Source of the DNA: an uncultured Collinsella sp.
Lineage (GTDB): Bacteria > Actinomycetota > Coriobacteriia > Coriobacteriales > Coriobacteriaceae
Assembly: GCA_900541025.1 (NCBI GenBank)
Contig: UQIL01000023.1
Coordinates: 1-41,687 of the forward strand
Direction: 5' to 3'
DNA length: 41,687 nt
A program made the position numbers and the translations under genes. A model generated the notes under the pieces. It was not told the origin of the DNA, did not search any database, and was given only the letters and a program-made list of their open reading frames with translations. This document shows, in pieces, positions 33,277 to 41,633 of this stretch (the first letter of the stretch is position 1; the number at the start of each line of letters is the position of its first letter).

Positions 33277-35189
33277 AAACCAAGATGCTCACAGCGCTCC
33301 TATCATCCCTTTTCCTAGCGATCCTCGCATGCCCCGTACTCGCCGCCCCCATCGACATGCTCGTCGCCGGGTACGGACTCGACGCATCGGCAATTCCCAC
33401 AACGTTCGACGCGGAGACCGTCCTCGGCTGGTGGCTCTCGGACGGGTTCGTCACCCATCCCCTCGGGGCCTTGTTCGTCTTCCTCCTTACACTCTGCACC
33501 TGCGCCCTCATCGCCTACTCAAGCGCCCTCAAATCACGAGCCGAGGACGGCGGCGTGCTCGGCGACGCCCACGTCAAGACAGGTCGCGAGGTCGTGAAGG
33601 GGTCCGTGACCTGGGACGGCTCGACGATCCCATCGTCGCGCGGGTTCGTCTACGGTTTCACCAAATATCGCGGTAAGCCCTGTTATCTCTACGAGCCGAA
33701 GAAGATGATTTTCGTATCAGGGGCCACTGGGTCAGGTAAGTCACGCTTCCTCTACCTCCCCTCAATCGACCTGCTCAGCTACGGCGACGCCTCCAACGGC
33801 TCCGAGCCCGCGACCCTCGTCGTCTCCGACGTGAAGAACGAGCTCATAGAGCTCACGGGCGATGAGCTTGCCCGTCGTGGCTACCGCGTCCTCCTGCTCG
33901 ACACGCAGCACCCCTATCGCGGCCATAGGTTCAACCCGCTCAAGCAGGTTCTCGACCTCCATGCCGAGGAGCGCGACCAGGAGGCTGAGCAGGCAGCGGA
34001 CGCCATCGCGGAGCTCGTGGTCCAGGACGACGAGAGGGGCAAGGGTTCGCACTGGACGGCATCGGCCAGGGGCCTGCTCTCGGCCCTGGTCCTGCTGGTC
34101 TCAATGTCCGACGAGTGCCCGGAGGGATCAAAGCACCTCGCGACCGTCTGCGAAGTCCTGGACCGCGGTACCGAGGCAGAGGGCGACGACCCATCCGAGC
34201 CCCTGAAGGCCGTCTTCCGCTCCCTGCCGAGCGGCCACCCCGCCAAGGGAAGGGCGTCGCAGTTCATCTCCTCGGGCGGCAACGAGCTCAGGAGCATCCT
34301 CTCGACGCTCAAGGTGGCACTCCGCCCGTTCTCGTCCGCCCCGGTCGCCTGGATGACCTCCGGCTCCGACATCGACCCGCGCACGGTACTCACGGAGAAG
34401 AGCGCCGTCTTCCTCCACGTGCTCGACGAGGGCTCACCCTACAACTGCATCGCGGCGATATTTCTCTCGCAGCTCTGGGCTTCGGTCCAGGCGGTCGCGG
34501 ACGTGAACGGCGGCAGGCTCCCCCGCCCCGTGCAGATACTCGGCGACGAGTGGGGCAACCTGCCCCGCGTCGAGTGCCTGCCCGCCCTCCTCAGTCTGGC
34601 GCGCAGCTACGGCATGTTCTGGGTCGGCGCGACGCAGGGCGTATCCCAGCTCAATAAGTATGGCGAGAGAGACGGCCGCAGGAAGATCCTCGCGAACTGC
34701 GGTGTGAAGGTCGCCATGAAGCTCGCCGAGGAGGAGGATCGCCGGTACTTCACCGAGCTCATCGGCAAGACCACGCGCCACACGCAGGGCACGAGCAACG
34801 GCAGGGCCGCGTCGGGCACGTCCTCCTCGACGTCCTACAGCGAGAGCGCCGACGACGTGATACACCCCTGGGAGTGGCGCGACATGGCCCCGGACCGGGA
34901 CGGGATCATCGTCGTGAAGCACGCGGACAACGGTATGCCCGCATGTCGAGCCGGCGTCTTCCGCTCCCCCGTCACCGACTGCACCAACACGCCCACAAGG
35001 GAGCACTTCGACCTCGGGACCCCCGAGCACGAGGCGGAGAACCGTCGCGCCTACCAGCGCCGCCTCGACGAGTCAGCTGCTGGGAAGATGCGCGAGGAGG
35101 CCTCGACCTGGTGCCCAAAGTGGCCCGAGCCGGAGAAGAAGAACGGGAGCAAGCCGGGCGGCAAATTCAGCGGGCTCTCGCTCGACTAG
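33273..35189 (+). CDS. VirD4/TraG-type conjugative coupling protein
   Basis: This 638-aa protein links the relaxosome to a type IV secretion channel. Two N-terminal membrane segments (about 5-22 and 60-82) anchor it; the ATPase part has Walker A GATGSGKSR (150-158, Lys156) and Walker B ILGDEWGNL (Asp425, Glu426), and the TraG-like blocks FVSGATGSGKS, VVSDVKNEL, GSHWTASARGLL and FWVGATQGVSQL. It overlaps mobC and precedes the relaxase by 10 nt. Element B has no visible secretion-channel genes, so this protein must dock on the channel of a helper conjugative element. Confidence 0.92.
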   Translation: MKTKMLTALLSSLFLAILACPVLAAPIDMLVAGYGLDASAIPTTFDAETVLGWWLSDGFVTHPLGALFVFLLTLCTCALIAYSSALKSRAEDGGVLGDAHVKTGREVVKGSVTWDGSTIPSSRGFVYGFTKYRGKPCYLYEPKKMIFVSGATGSGKSRFLYLPSIDLLSYGDASNGSEPATLVVSDVKNELIELTGDELARRGYRVLLLDTQHPYRGHRFNPLKQVLDLHAEERDQEAEQAADAIAELVVQDDERGKGSHWTASARGLLSALVLLVSMSDECPEGSKHLATVCEVLDRGTEAEGDDPSEPLKAVFRSLPSGHPAKGRASQFISSGGNELRSILSTLKVALRPFSSAPVAWMTSGSDIDPRTVLTEKSAVFLHVLDEGSPYNCIAAIFLSQLWASVQAVADVNGGRLPRPVQILGDEWGNLPRVECLPALLSLARSYGMFWVGATQGVSQLNKYGERDGRRKILANCGVKVAMKLAEEEDRRYFTELIGKTTRHTQGTSNGRAASGTSSSTSYSESADDVIHPWEWRDMAPDRDGIIVVKHADNGMPACRAGVFRSPVTDCTNTPTREHFDLGTPEHEAENRRAYQRRLDESAAGKMREEASTWCPKWPEPEKKNGSKPGGKFSGLSLD

Positions 35190-35199
35190 GGAGGCGACC

Positions 35200-36138
35200 A
35201 TGACGGCGATAAAGCAGACGAGCGTCTGCAGCGAGAAGCACCTCGCGAGACTCAGGGATTACCTCTCCTGGGACCGCGACAAGGCGCTCGCCCACGGCAC
35301 GCAGAACATCATCGACGATGACCGCTGGTTTCAGGAGATGGCAGACACGAGGGCGGCCATGGGTCACGACAGGCCCGGCAAGGCCGGTGCCAAGTGTACC
35401 TACATGCAGCACCAGATACTCGGGTTCCTCCCAGACGAGTGCGACCTCAACGGCGGGAAGATGACGCCGGAGCTGTGCATGCGCTATGCGAGGGAGTACG
35501 TGGCCGAGCGCTACCCCAACCAGGAAGTCGTGATGGTGCTGCACCGCGAGCGCTGCCGCGCGGACGCCACCGACCGCTACGCCGTGCACCTCGGCATCAA
35601 CCGCAGTGATCTGGAAACCGGCCGAAGGCTCGACGAGGGCCCCGCCCGAAAGGCGGCGGCATCACGCGTGAAGACCGTCCGTACCCTGGACGAAAGGTAC
35701 GGCCTCAGGCAGCTTGAGCGCGGCAAGGCCAACTCGCGCGTCCACGCGAGGCAACCCGGCACGGAAGAGCGCGACATGGCCCGAAAGGGGCAGGCCGCGC
35801 GCTCGGAGAACGCCCGCATCCGCGTCGCGGTCGCTCGCCGAATCGAGGAGGTCGGGCGCATGCGCGACTGCCCCGACCGGATGGGCGAGCTTGAGCGGCG
35901 GCTCAAGCGGGACGGCATCGAGCTCGCCAGGTCGAAGGGCGGGAGCCTCCAGTACCGCTTCCCCTCGAAGTCTCTCGGGGGCATGAGGAAGGTCAACGGC
36001 GGAAGGCTCGGCTTTGCCGTCGACCGCTCGACTGGCATCGCCGTCCGCTTCACGCTGCGCGGGATAGCGACGGCGATGCGGGCGTTCTGGGAGCTTGAGC
36101 GCAGGGCGCTGGAGAACCAGAACGGCCGAGACGACTGA
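35200..36138 (+). CDS. MobA/VirD2-like relaxase
   Basis: This 312-aa mobilisation nuclease should cut one strand at oriT and stay linked through a tyrosine. The N-terminal DYLSWDRDKA probably holds the catalytic Tyr. The metal site, normally HxHxxxN, reads DRYAVHLGINRS, so the first His is Tyr here. The C-terminal 150 residues are basic and helical (MRDCPDRMGELERRLKRDG). It ends the mobC-T4CP-relaxase operon and is followed by the hairpin-rich region that may contain oriT. The protein is shorter than typical MobA proteins because it lacks a primase or helicase extension. Confidence 0.75.
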   Translation: MTAIKQTSVCSEKHLARLRDYLSWDRDKALAHGTQNIIDDDRWFQEMADTRAAMGHDRPGKAGAKCTYMQHQILGFLPDECDLNGGKMTPELCMRYAREYVAERYPNQEVVMVLHRERCRADATDRYAVHLGINRSDLETGRRLDEGPARKAAASRVKTVRTLDERYGLRQLERGKANSRVHARQPGTEERDMARKGQAARSENARIRVAVARRIEEVGRMRDCPDRMGELERRLKRDGIELARSKGGSLQYRFPSKSLGGMRKVNGGRLGFAVDRSTGIAVRFTLRGIATAMRAFWELERRALENQNGRDD

Positions 36139-36671
36139 GCATTTGGGCCGGGACGCAACAGGCGTTCCGGCCCCTTCTTTTGCCCTTCGGTGAGAGCGAC
36201 CTCGGAGCGGTTCGCCGTCCCGCCGCAGGCGGGCAAGATGATTCCGTGCAACGGAATCCATATCTTGCCTGCACGGAGCGAGCCGGTTGCCCAAGGCAAC
36301 GCGAGCCCGGGCAGGTGAGCGCCGGTTGAACCGGCGCCGAGGAGACGCGACCCTGGGGAGCGTCGCACGACGGCGCTCGGCGACCCGGCGCGAGAGGCCC
36401 AGCCCGGCGACCACGGCGGAGCGATGGCGACTTCTGGAAGCCATCGAGCGCAGCCGTTCGGCGGGCTGGGCCGGCGTGAGCGGAGGCGGACGAAACGCGA
36501 CCCTGGGGAGCGTTGCCAGGGAGCCGCAGCGAGAGCGACGCCGTGCGTCGCGGGGGTCCCGCCCATAAGCGGGACCCATCGGCCGCAAGGCCGATTGCCA
36601 CGCCTCGGCCCTCTCGACCTGCGCGTCGGGGAGGAGTCGGCAGTAACCTCTCCCCGATCCACAATGGAGAC
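36139..36671. other. Hairpin-rich non-coding region, candidate oriT
   Basis: This 533-bp gene-free stretch contains at least four strong inverted repeats: nested arms 36232-36246 with 36252-36269; a 9-bp near-palindrome 36319-36337; arms 36554-36562 with 36569-36577; and a GCAA-loop hairpin 36578-36595. A 19-nt direct repeat, ACGCGACCCTGGGGAGCGT, occurs at 36345-36363 and 36495-36513, exactly 150 bp apart. Its place next to the relaxase fits oriT or a replication origin. Confidence 0.55.
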
Positions 36672-38441
36672 CTAAAGCCGCTCGTAGGCCCTCTTCACCA
36701 GCTCGCCCATAAGCTGCCTTCGCTTGCCTAGGAACTCCTCATAATCGAGGTCCTCAAACCCAACAGGCAGGGCATGCTCCTCGCAGTTGCGGCGATACTC
36801 GTCCTCCCCCAGCGAGTCGCGGTACTTCCTGACGTACTCGCTCGGGGCGTCGTCCGAGATGTAGATGTTGTTCTGGTAGTCTACGAGGGTGAAGTTGCCC
36901 CTGTTGCTGCGCTGCGAGAGGTAGCCCCTGGACTTCAGGTAGTTGTCCGGGAACAGGTGGTGTTTGTCCAGCGCCTTCTTCGAGCCCGACGAGCCCATGA
37001 GCAGGAGCTGGGACAGCGGGGCCGTGCTGAACAGCACCTTGGCACCGAGCACGACCTGAGCCGCGACGAAGCCCCACCAGGTCGGGCCCGCCGCCTCGTT
37101 TGCGTCGAGGGAGCTGGGCAGCGTGATGGAGAAATAATCGTCCGTCATGATGGCGGCGAGCCTACGGTCGAAGTACGCCCGGAACTCATCGGCGGTCTCA
37201 AGGCGCGAGACGTCGTTAAGCTGCTGCTCGAACTCGGATTCGAAGGACCCCACATAGAGCCCCGTTATGGCTGCGGCGAAATACCAGCGCCGCACGAGCC
37301 TGCGCACAGCCAACGGCTCCATACCGAACTCGTAGCGCCCGATAAGGTAAAACGCATAACAGAACATGAGCGCATTGCCCGACCCCACCTGGTCGGAACA
37401 GACATAGCCCGCCTCCGCCAGCGTGTTGATGAAGGCATGCCAGTTGTTCAAGTCGAGCACGAGATCGAGGGCGCGACCGAACGTGGCAAAGTTCTCGGCC
37501 CGCGTCTCGGGCGTCGTTTCCTTTGTCTTGAGATCTCGCCCGCGAAGAATCTGGTAGGCATAACGCAGGCGACCCCTCTTGAACCCCACGCCCACCGTGG
37601 CGCGAATGATATGCGTCGGCGAGACGGTCATGAGCGGGTTGTACGAGGTGCCCTTTGCGGGCGCATGACTCATGGCGCAGAACTCCTCTATGCGCTCCCT
37701 CATGGCAGGTTCGTAGACCGAAAGCAGGGTCATGATGAAGTCATCCTGCTTAAGCGCCTGCCCTTGCGAGTTCACACGCACGAAGATGTCCGATACGGTC
37801 TCCTCGTCAGCCGATTCGGAAATCTCCAGCGTCGGCAGAAGATAGCGCTCAAGCCCGAGTAATGCGTTGAGCCCGCTCTCGACGGCGTCCTCGCCGCCGT
37901 CGTCGAGTTCGGGTTCTCCCTTTTTGGCATTCGCCTCGTTAAGGCGCTTGATGAACGCCCTGCGATAGGCGCTCAGCTTGTTGTCGTGGTTCGCCGCGAA
38001 GGCCTCGGATACGTCGGGCACATAGCGCGAATCCTTCTCGGTCGAGGCATCGGCATTCTTGAATGAGCGTGCGATGGGGTCGTAGGCGATCTTCACCGTT
38101 CGCTCCCTGAAGTTCTTGTCTCGCACGGGTACGCCGTACAGAGAGCTCAAGAGGGCAGTGAGCCTCTGCTGTCCGTCGATGACAAGGGACTTGGGGACGG
38201 CATACACCTTTTGGTTCGAGCCTATGGCAGACTTCTTGCCCGCATCATCGCTCGGAGAGTCCCACAGCATCACATAGCCGATAGGGTATCCGCGAAGCAT
38301 GGAATCAAGCAGATCGCGAACCTTTTCATTGCCCCACACGAAAGGCCGTTGCAGATCAGGCAGGCCAATCTTGCCCGTCTGAACATCCTTCAGGATGTTA
38401 CCGACCTCCAGCGATATGGGATTGTAGATAGAGTTGGGCAC
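36672..38441 (-). CDS. DUF262/DUF1524 (GmrSD-like) nuclease
   Basis: This 589-aa protein has an N-terminal DUF262 (ParB/Srx-like NTPase) domain with LPDLQRPFVWGNEKVRDLLD and VIDGQQRLTALL (DGQQR 89-93), and a C-terminal HNH-type DUF1524 domain with KKALDKHHLFPDNYL (His494, His495) and NRGNFTLVDYQNNIYISD. This architecture is that of GmrSD-type modification-dependent enzymes and of SspE/BrxU relatives, which sense or cut phage DNA. The start is GTG 38441, overlapping the TAG of the MmeI-like gene by one base (TAGTG), so the two are translated together. It is probably a defence partner of the restriction-modification enzyme. Confidence 0.87.
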   Translation of the reverse strand: MPNSIYNPISLEVGNILKDVQTGKIGLPDLQRPFVWGNEKVRDLLDSMLRGYPIGYVMLWDSPSDDAGKKSAIGSNQKVYAVPKSLVIDGQQRLTALLSSLYGVPVRDKNFRERTVKIAYDPIARSFKNADASTEKDSRYVPDVSEAFAANHDNKLSAYRRAFIKRLNEANAKKGEPELDDGGEDAVESGLNALLGLERYLLPTLEISESADEETVSDIFVRVNSQGQALKQDDFIMTLLSVYEPAMRERIEEFCAMSHAPAKGTSYNPLMTVSPTHIIRATVGVGFKRGRLRYAYQILRGRDLKTKETTPETRAENFATFGRALDLVLDLNNWHAFINTLAEAGYVCSDQVGSGNALMFCYAFYLIGRYEFGMEPLAVRRLVRRWYFAAAITGLYVGSFESEFEQQLNDVSRLETADEFRAYFDRRLAAIMTDDYFSITLPSSLDANEAAGPTWWGFVAAQVVLGAKVLFSTAPLSQLLLMGSSGSKKALDKHHLFPDNYLKSRGYLSQRSNRGNFTLVDYQNNIYISDDAPSEYVRKYRDSLGEDEYRRNCEEHALPVGFEDLDYEEFLGKRRQLMGELVKRAYERL

Positions 38442-41269
38442 TATAGTTCACCGACCTTCTTGGCGTACAGGTTGAAAAGATGGGCGACTATCTTCTCCTC
38501 GTCCCCGCCGAAGTCGACGCCATAGGCGGCTTCGACGGCGGCGTCGAGCGCCTTGTGCGCTGTCATCAGCTCGGGGAAGAACGGCTCGTTCTTGGGATCG
38601 TACATGTCCGCGAGCGTCGCACCTTCCTGGGCATCCCGGGCGTCGAGCACGGCTTGGGCGCAACGCTCGACTTCCTCGCGTTGGGATTCCGTGGGCTCGG
38701 GCCAGACGAAGTTGTTGTAATCAATATTGGCCGAATACTGGTAATCGTCCTTCAATCTTCCGGTTACGATCCTAACCCATGCATTATGGAATTGAGATTG
38801 CAGAATGCCATAGTGATAGAGAGAAGCATTGGGTATCAATCTAACCTTGTTGCTGCAAAATATCTCTGGACCAACAAAGCCCATTGGAACACGTTTCCGT
38901 CTGCTTGAAGACACCTCTGGGATGATGATGGAACTTCCCTCGGGCATGTTCTCAACGTGAAATCTCGTTGGCTTATCTGCTATTTTTCGGGTTCCAGCGC
39001 TTTTACTTGCAAGCCTGTATTCACGAACCTGTTCTACTCTCTTTCTGCACTCAGGAAGCTGCTTTAAATCCGAGAAGGTTGCCTCCCCAAGCCACAGGCA
39101 CCAGCGATGATAGCCATGAATGAACTCTTTTGATCCAAGCCATGGATGGAAGAAGCCTTCGGCCTTTGGCTCTTTCTTCAGGAAATCGTCTTTCTCCTCA
39201 TCGGTAAACAGGTAGAATCCCCCATCAATAGGTTTATTTCCGATGCCCATTTCCGGAACATCACAAATAGGCTTGCTGCGGCTGTAGATGAATACATCAG
39301 GGGCGTCTTTCAGATACGCATTGATTCGAGCCGTGGGAATCTGTTCTTCGTCGCTGTCCGGGGTCGCGTGGTAGAAGAGCGTCTTGGTCCCCGACTCGCG
39401 GGAGAACCCGACGATGACACAGAACACGTGCGCCTTGTCCGCAGCCTCGTTGTCCCACCTGAACGTGTTGTGCGCGAAGTCGATGTGGATACCCAGGTCG
39501 TGCAGGGGTTTCCAGAGGTTGGCGACCTGCTCGCCCTGACATATCGAGTTGGTCGAGACCAGGGCGCAGCGCGTGCGCTTCCCTTGCGTGAACCTCGCGG
39601 CCTTCATGTACCAGGCCCCGCAGTAGTCGATGTTGCCCGCGTTCTTCGCGCCGTCGAAGACCTCAAGGAGTTCGGCCTTCTGCTCCTTGGACTGGTTGCG
39701 GGCTCCAAGGAAAGGCGGATTGCCCACGAGGTACGTGAGGTCATCGGGGAACACCTCGGACCAATCGGTCTTGAGGGCGTTGCCCTCATGGAGGTTGCTG
39801 AGGCTCCTGAGCGGCAGGAAGTCGAAGTCATAACCGACGTATATCTCCTGCGTCTTTCGGAGCATCTGCTCCTCGGTGATCCAAAGGGCGGTCTTAGCGA
39901 CCGAGACGGCGAAGTCGTTTATCTCGATGCCGTACAGCTGGTCCAGAGACACGCGGACAGGGCTGTCCTGCGCAACGACGAGGGATGTCTGCCCCGCGCT
40001 GCCGGTCTCCTCGCTGAGCTCGTCCTCGATGATTCGGTTCTCGATGGTGCGCAGCTGCCGGTACGCCTCGGTAAGGAAGTTGCCCGAGCCGCACGCGGGG
40101 TCACCGATGGTGATGGAGGCCACCTTGTCGTGTAGCCTCGCCAGGGCCTGCTTGCGCTTGGCAGCTGTCTTCTCGCCCTCGGCCTCGTGCAGTTCATCCC
40201 ACAGCTCGTCGAGGAAGAGTGGCCTGAGGCAGCGCTCGATATTCTCGACGCTCGTGTAGTGCATGCCCCCGGCGTGGCGCGTCTCGGGGTTCAGCGTGCC
40301 CTCGAACACGCCGCCGAAGATGACGCCCGAGATCTCGCGCCAGTCAAAGTCCTGGGACGCGTCAGCGATGGCCTCGAGGATCTCCGAGGTCATCTGCGGG
40401 ACGATGATGGAGGAGTCGGCGAACAGACCGCCGTTCACGTAGGGGAAGGCCGCGAGGTCCTCGTCCATGTACTCATCCCTCTGCTCTAGGGGCGTGTCGA
40501 TCGTCTCAAACAAATCGACCAGTTTTCGGCGGAGCTTCGCGGGGTCTCCCTCGCAGTACCTGCCGAACGCCTGGTGCGATTGCAGGAGGTCGGCGTCCTC
40601 GGCGTAGAGCAGGAAGATGATTCGGGTGATGAGCACGTTGAGGGAGCGCTGCTCCTCTTGCGCCCGCTCGTCCTTCTCCTCAATGTGGTGGTACTGCTTG
40701 GCGAGGGCATCGTAGAGCCTGGAGACGTAGGCCCCAGCCTCAATGGAGAGCTGCTGCTCCTTGTGCAGGCGGCTCGTCTCGTTGGAGGTCAGGAAGGACA
40801 GAAGATACAGGCTGTCCGGGAGCTCTTCGAGGGAGAACTCCTGCACGGTATCCTCGGGCCGCTCGTTGTCGAGGTCGTAAAGGCGAAAGGTCCCGAAGTT
40901 GCACGTCATCACCCAGCGGGGGCGCTCGGAGTATGGCAGGTGCCGCGCGTACCACATGGCCTGCTGGAGCGGCGTCTCCATGCCGCCGTTTCTGGGCTCG
41001 GGCTTGTCGAGGTCGATACCCCACGACTTCTGCTCGCACAGGAAGTTGTGGTCGGAGACGAACACGTCGATGCGGCGGCCTCTCACCTTCCGCTCGAAGT
41101 CGACGAAGCTGTCTATGGTGTTGGACGGGATGCCTAGGACGTTGATGAGCAGATCTACCCAGAACTTTTGCGTGTCCTGCTGCTCGTTGTTGGAGCCCGC
41201 GGGGATGGCGGCAAGGCGCTTCTGCCACCGCTTGACGAACTCTTTTGCCTCTTTCTTGCTGGCAGGCAT
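38441..41269 (-). CDS. MmeI-like type IIL restriction-modification enzyme
   Basis: This 942-aa single-chain enzyme has, in order, a PD-(D/E)xK nuclease (RRIDVFVSDHNFLCEQKSWG with Asp68, Glu79 and Lys81, spacing like MmeI), a helical spacer (about 150-330), an N6-adenine methyltransferase with motif I DPACGSGNF (390-398) and motif IV NPPF (517-520), a target-recognition domain (about 600-830) and a C-terminal helical part. MmeI-type enzymes methylate one strand of the site and cut about 20 bp away. AGGAGG lies 6 nt before the start. It is first in a two-gene operon with the DUF262 nuclease. The specificity cannot be read from sequence by eye. Confidence 0.9.
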   Translation of the reverse strand: MPASKKEAKEFVKRWQKRLAAIPAGSNNEQQDTQKFWVDLLINVLGIPSNTIDSFVDFERKVRGRRIDVFVSDHNFLCEQKSWGIDLDKPEPRNGGMETPLQQAMWYARHLPYSERPRWVMTCNFGTFRLYDLDNERPEDTVQEFSLEELPDSLYLLSFLTSNETSRLHKEQQLSIEAGAYVSRLYDALAKQYHHIEEKDERAQEEQRSLNVLITRIIFLLYAEDADLLQSHQAFGRYCEGDPAKLRRKLVDLFETIDTPLEQRDEYMDEDLAAFPYVNGGLFADSSIIVPQMTSEILEAIADASQDFDWREISGVIFGGVFEGTLNPETRHAGGMHYTSVENIERCLRPLFLDELWDELHEAEGEKTAAKRKQALARLHDKVASITIGDPACGSGNFLTEAYRQLRTIENRIIEDELSEETGSAGQTSLVVAQDSPVRVSLDQLYGIEINDFAVSVAKTALWITEEQMLRKTQEIYVGYDFDFLPLRSLSNLHEGNALKTDWSEVFPDDLTYLVGNPPFLGARNQSKEQKAELLEVFDGAKNAGNIDYCGAWYMKAARFTQGKRTRCALVSTNSICQGEQVANLWKPLHDLGIHIDFAHNTFRWDNEAADKAHVFCVIVGFSRESGTKTLFYHATPDSDEEQIPTARINAYLKDAPDVFIYSRSKPICDVPEMGIGNKPIDGGFYLFTDEEKDDFLKKEPKAEGFFHPWLGSKEFIHGYHRWCLWLGEATFSDLKQLPECRKRVEQVREYRLASKSAGTRKIADKPTRFHVENMPEGSSIIIPEVSSSRRKRVPMGFVGPEIFCSNKVRLIPNASLYHYGILQSQFHNAWVRIVTGRLKDDYQYSANIDYNNFVWPEPTESQREEVERCAQAVLDARDAQEGATLADMYDPKNEPFFPELMTAHKALDAAVEAAYGVDFGGDEEKIVAHLFNLYAKKVGEL

Positions 41270-41337
41270 ACCGGACCTCCTGCGTCGTTGTCACTTTCGG
41301 ACAATTTTAAGGGGTAAAAGCCCTCTTCCAAGCGGAA

Positions 41338-41508
41338 GGGCGAGTTTTCAACGGTCCACGGTGCCGCAGGGTCCCAGGCGAAACCCGAAGATGCCGGGGG
41401 CTGTTGGAAACTCGCCCATCTCACAGCAGCGTCACCCTAGGTTTTCAACGCTTTCCATGGCCGAAGGGCTTCTTATAAGCCCGTAGGCTGTGGGAAGGGT
41501 TGGAAACC
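41338..41508 (+). repeat. Two tandem structured repeats upstream of the R-M operon
   Basis: Unit 1 has arms 41338-41352 and 41403-41417 (15 bp); unit 2 has arms 41440-41449 and 41499-41508 (10 bp). Both share TTTTCAAC on the left and GTTGGAAA on the right and enclose about 50 nt with smaller hairpins (for example GGGCTT/AAGCCC in unit 2). On the plus strand the single imperfect pair of each stem is U-G at the same place; on the minus strand it would be an A-C mismatch. A structured plus-strand RNA is suggested. Confidence 0.6.
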
Positions 41509-41538
41509 GGACTTTGGGCATAGCCCTTCACAAAAAAA

Positions 41539-41559
41539 ACTTTCTACCCAAATTCTACC
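41539..41559. promoter_or_regulatory. Probable integrase arm-type sites, right end of element B
   Basis: ACTTTCTACCC and AATTCTACC repeat the pair found at 29359-29379 near the left end of element B, in the same orientation. They lie about 75 bp inside the right att site. Confidence 0.6.
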
Positions 41560-41592
41560 AAACTGACGTTAACGATGCCCTTATATAAGAAA

Positions 41593-41624
41593 GCAGGTCA
41601 GACGATTTATACCGTCTGACCTGC
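41593..41624 (-). terminator. Terminator downstream of tRNA-Arg(CCU)
   Basis: A perfect 12-bp stem (41593-41604 with 41613-41624) with an 8-nt loop is followed, on the minus strand, by TTTCTTAT. It is supplied by element B and replaces the chromosomal terminator now 18 kb away. Confidence 0.88.
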
Positions 41625-41633
41625 ATTTACTTC

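Noticed and set aside
36050..36664. Arg/Pro-rich frames across the candidate oriT on both strands
   Set aside because: They read through hairpins and repeats, have no start signals and no recognisable domain.
41155..41424. Minus-strand frame of 89 codons upstream of and overlapping the R-M gene
   Set aside because: It runs out of frame into the R-M gene and its 5' part is the structured repeat; nothing supports translation.
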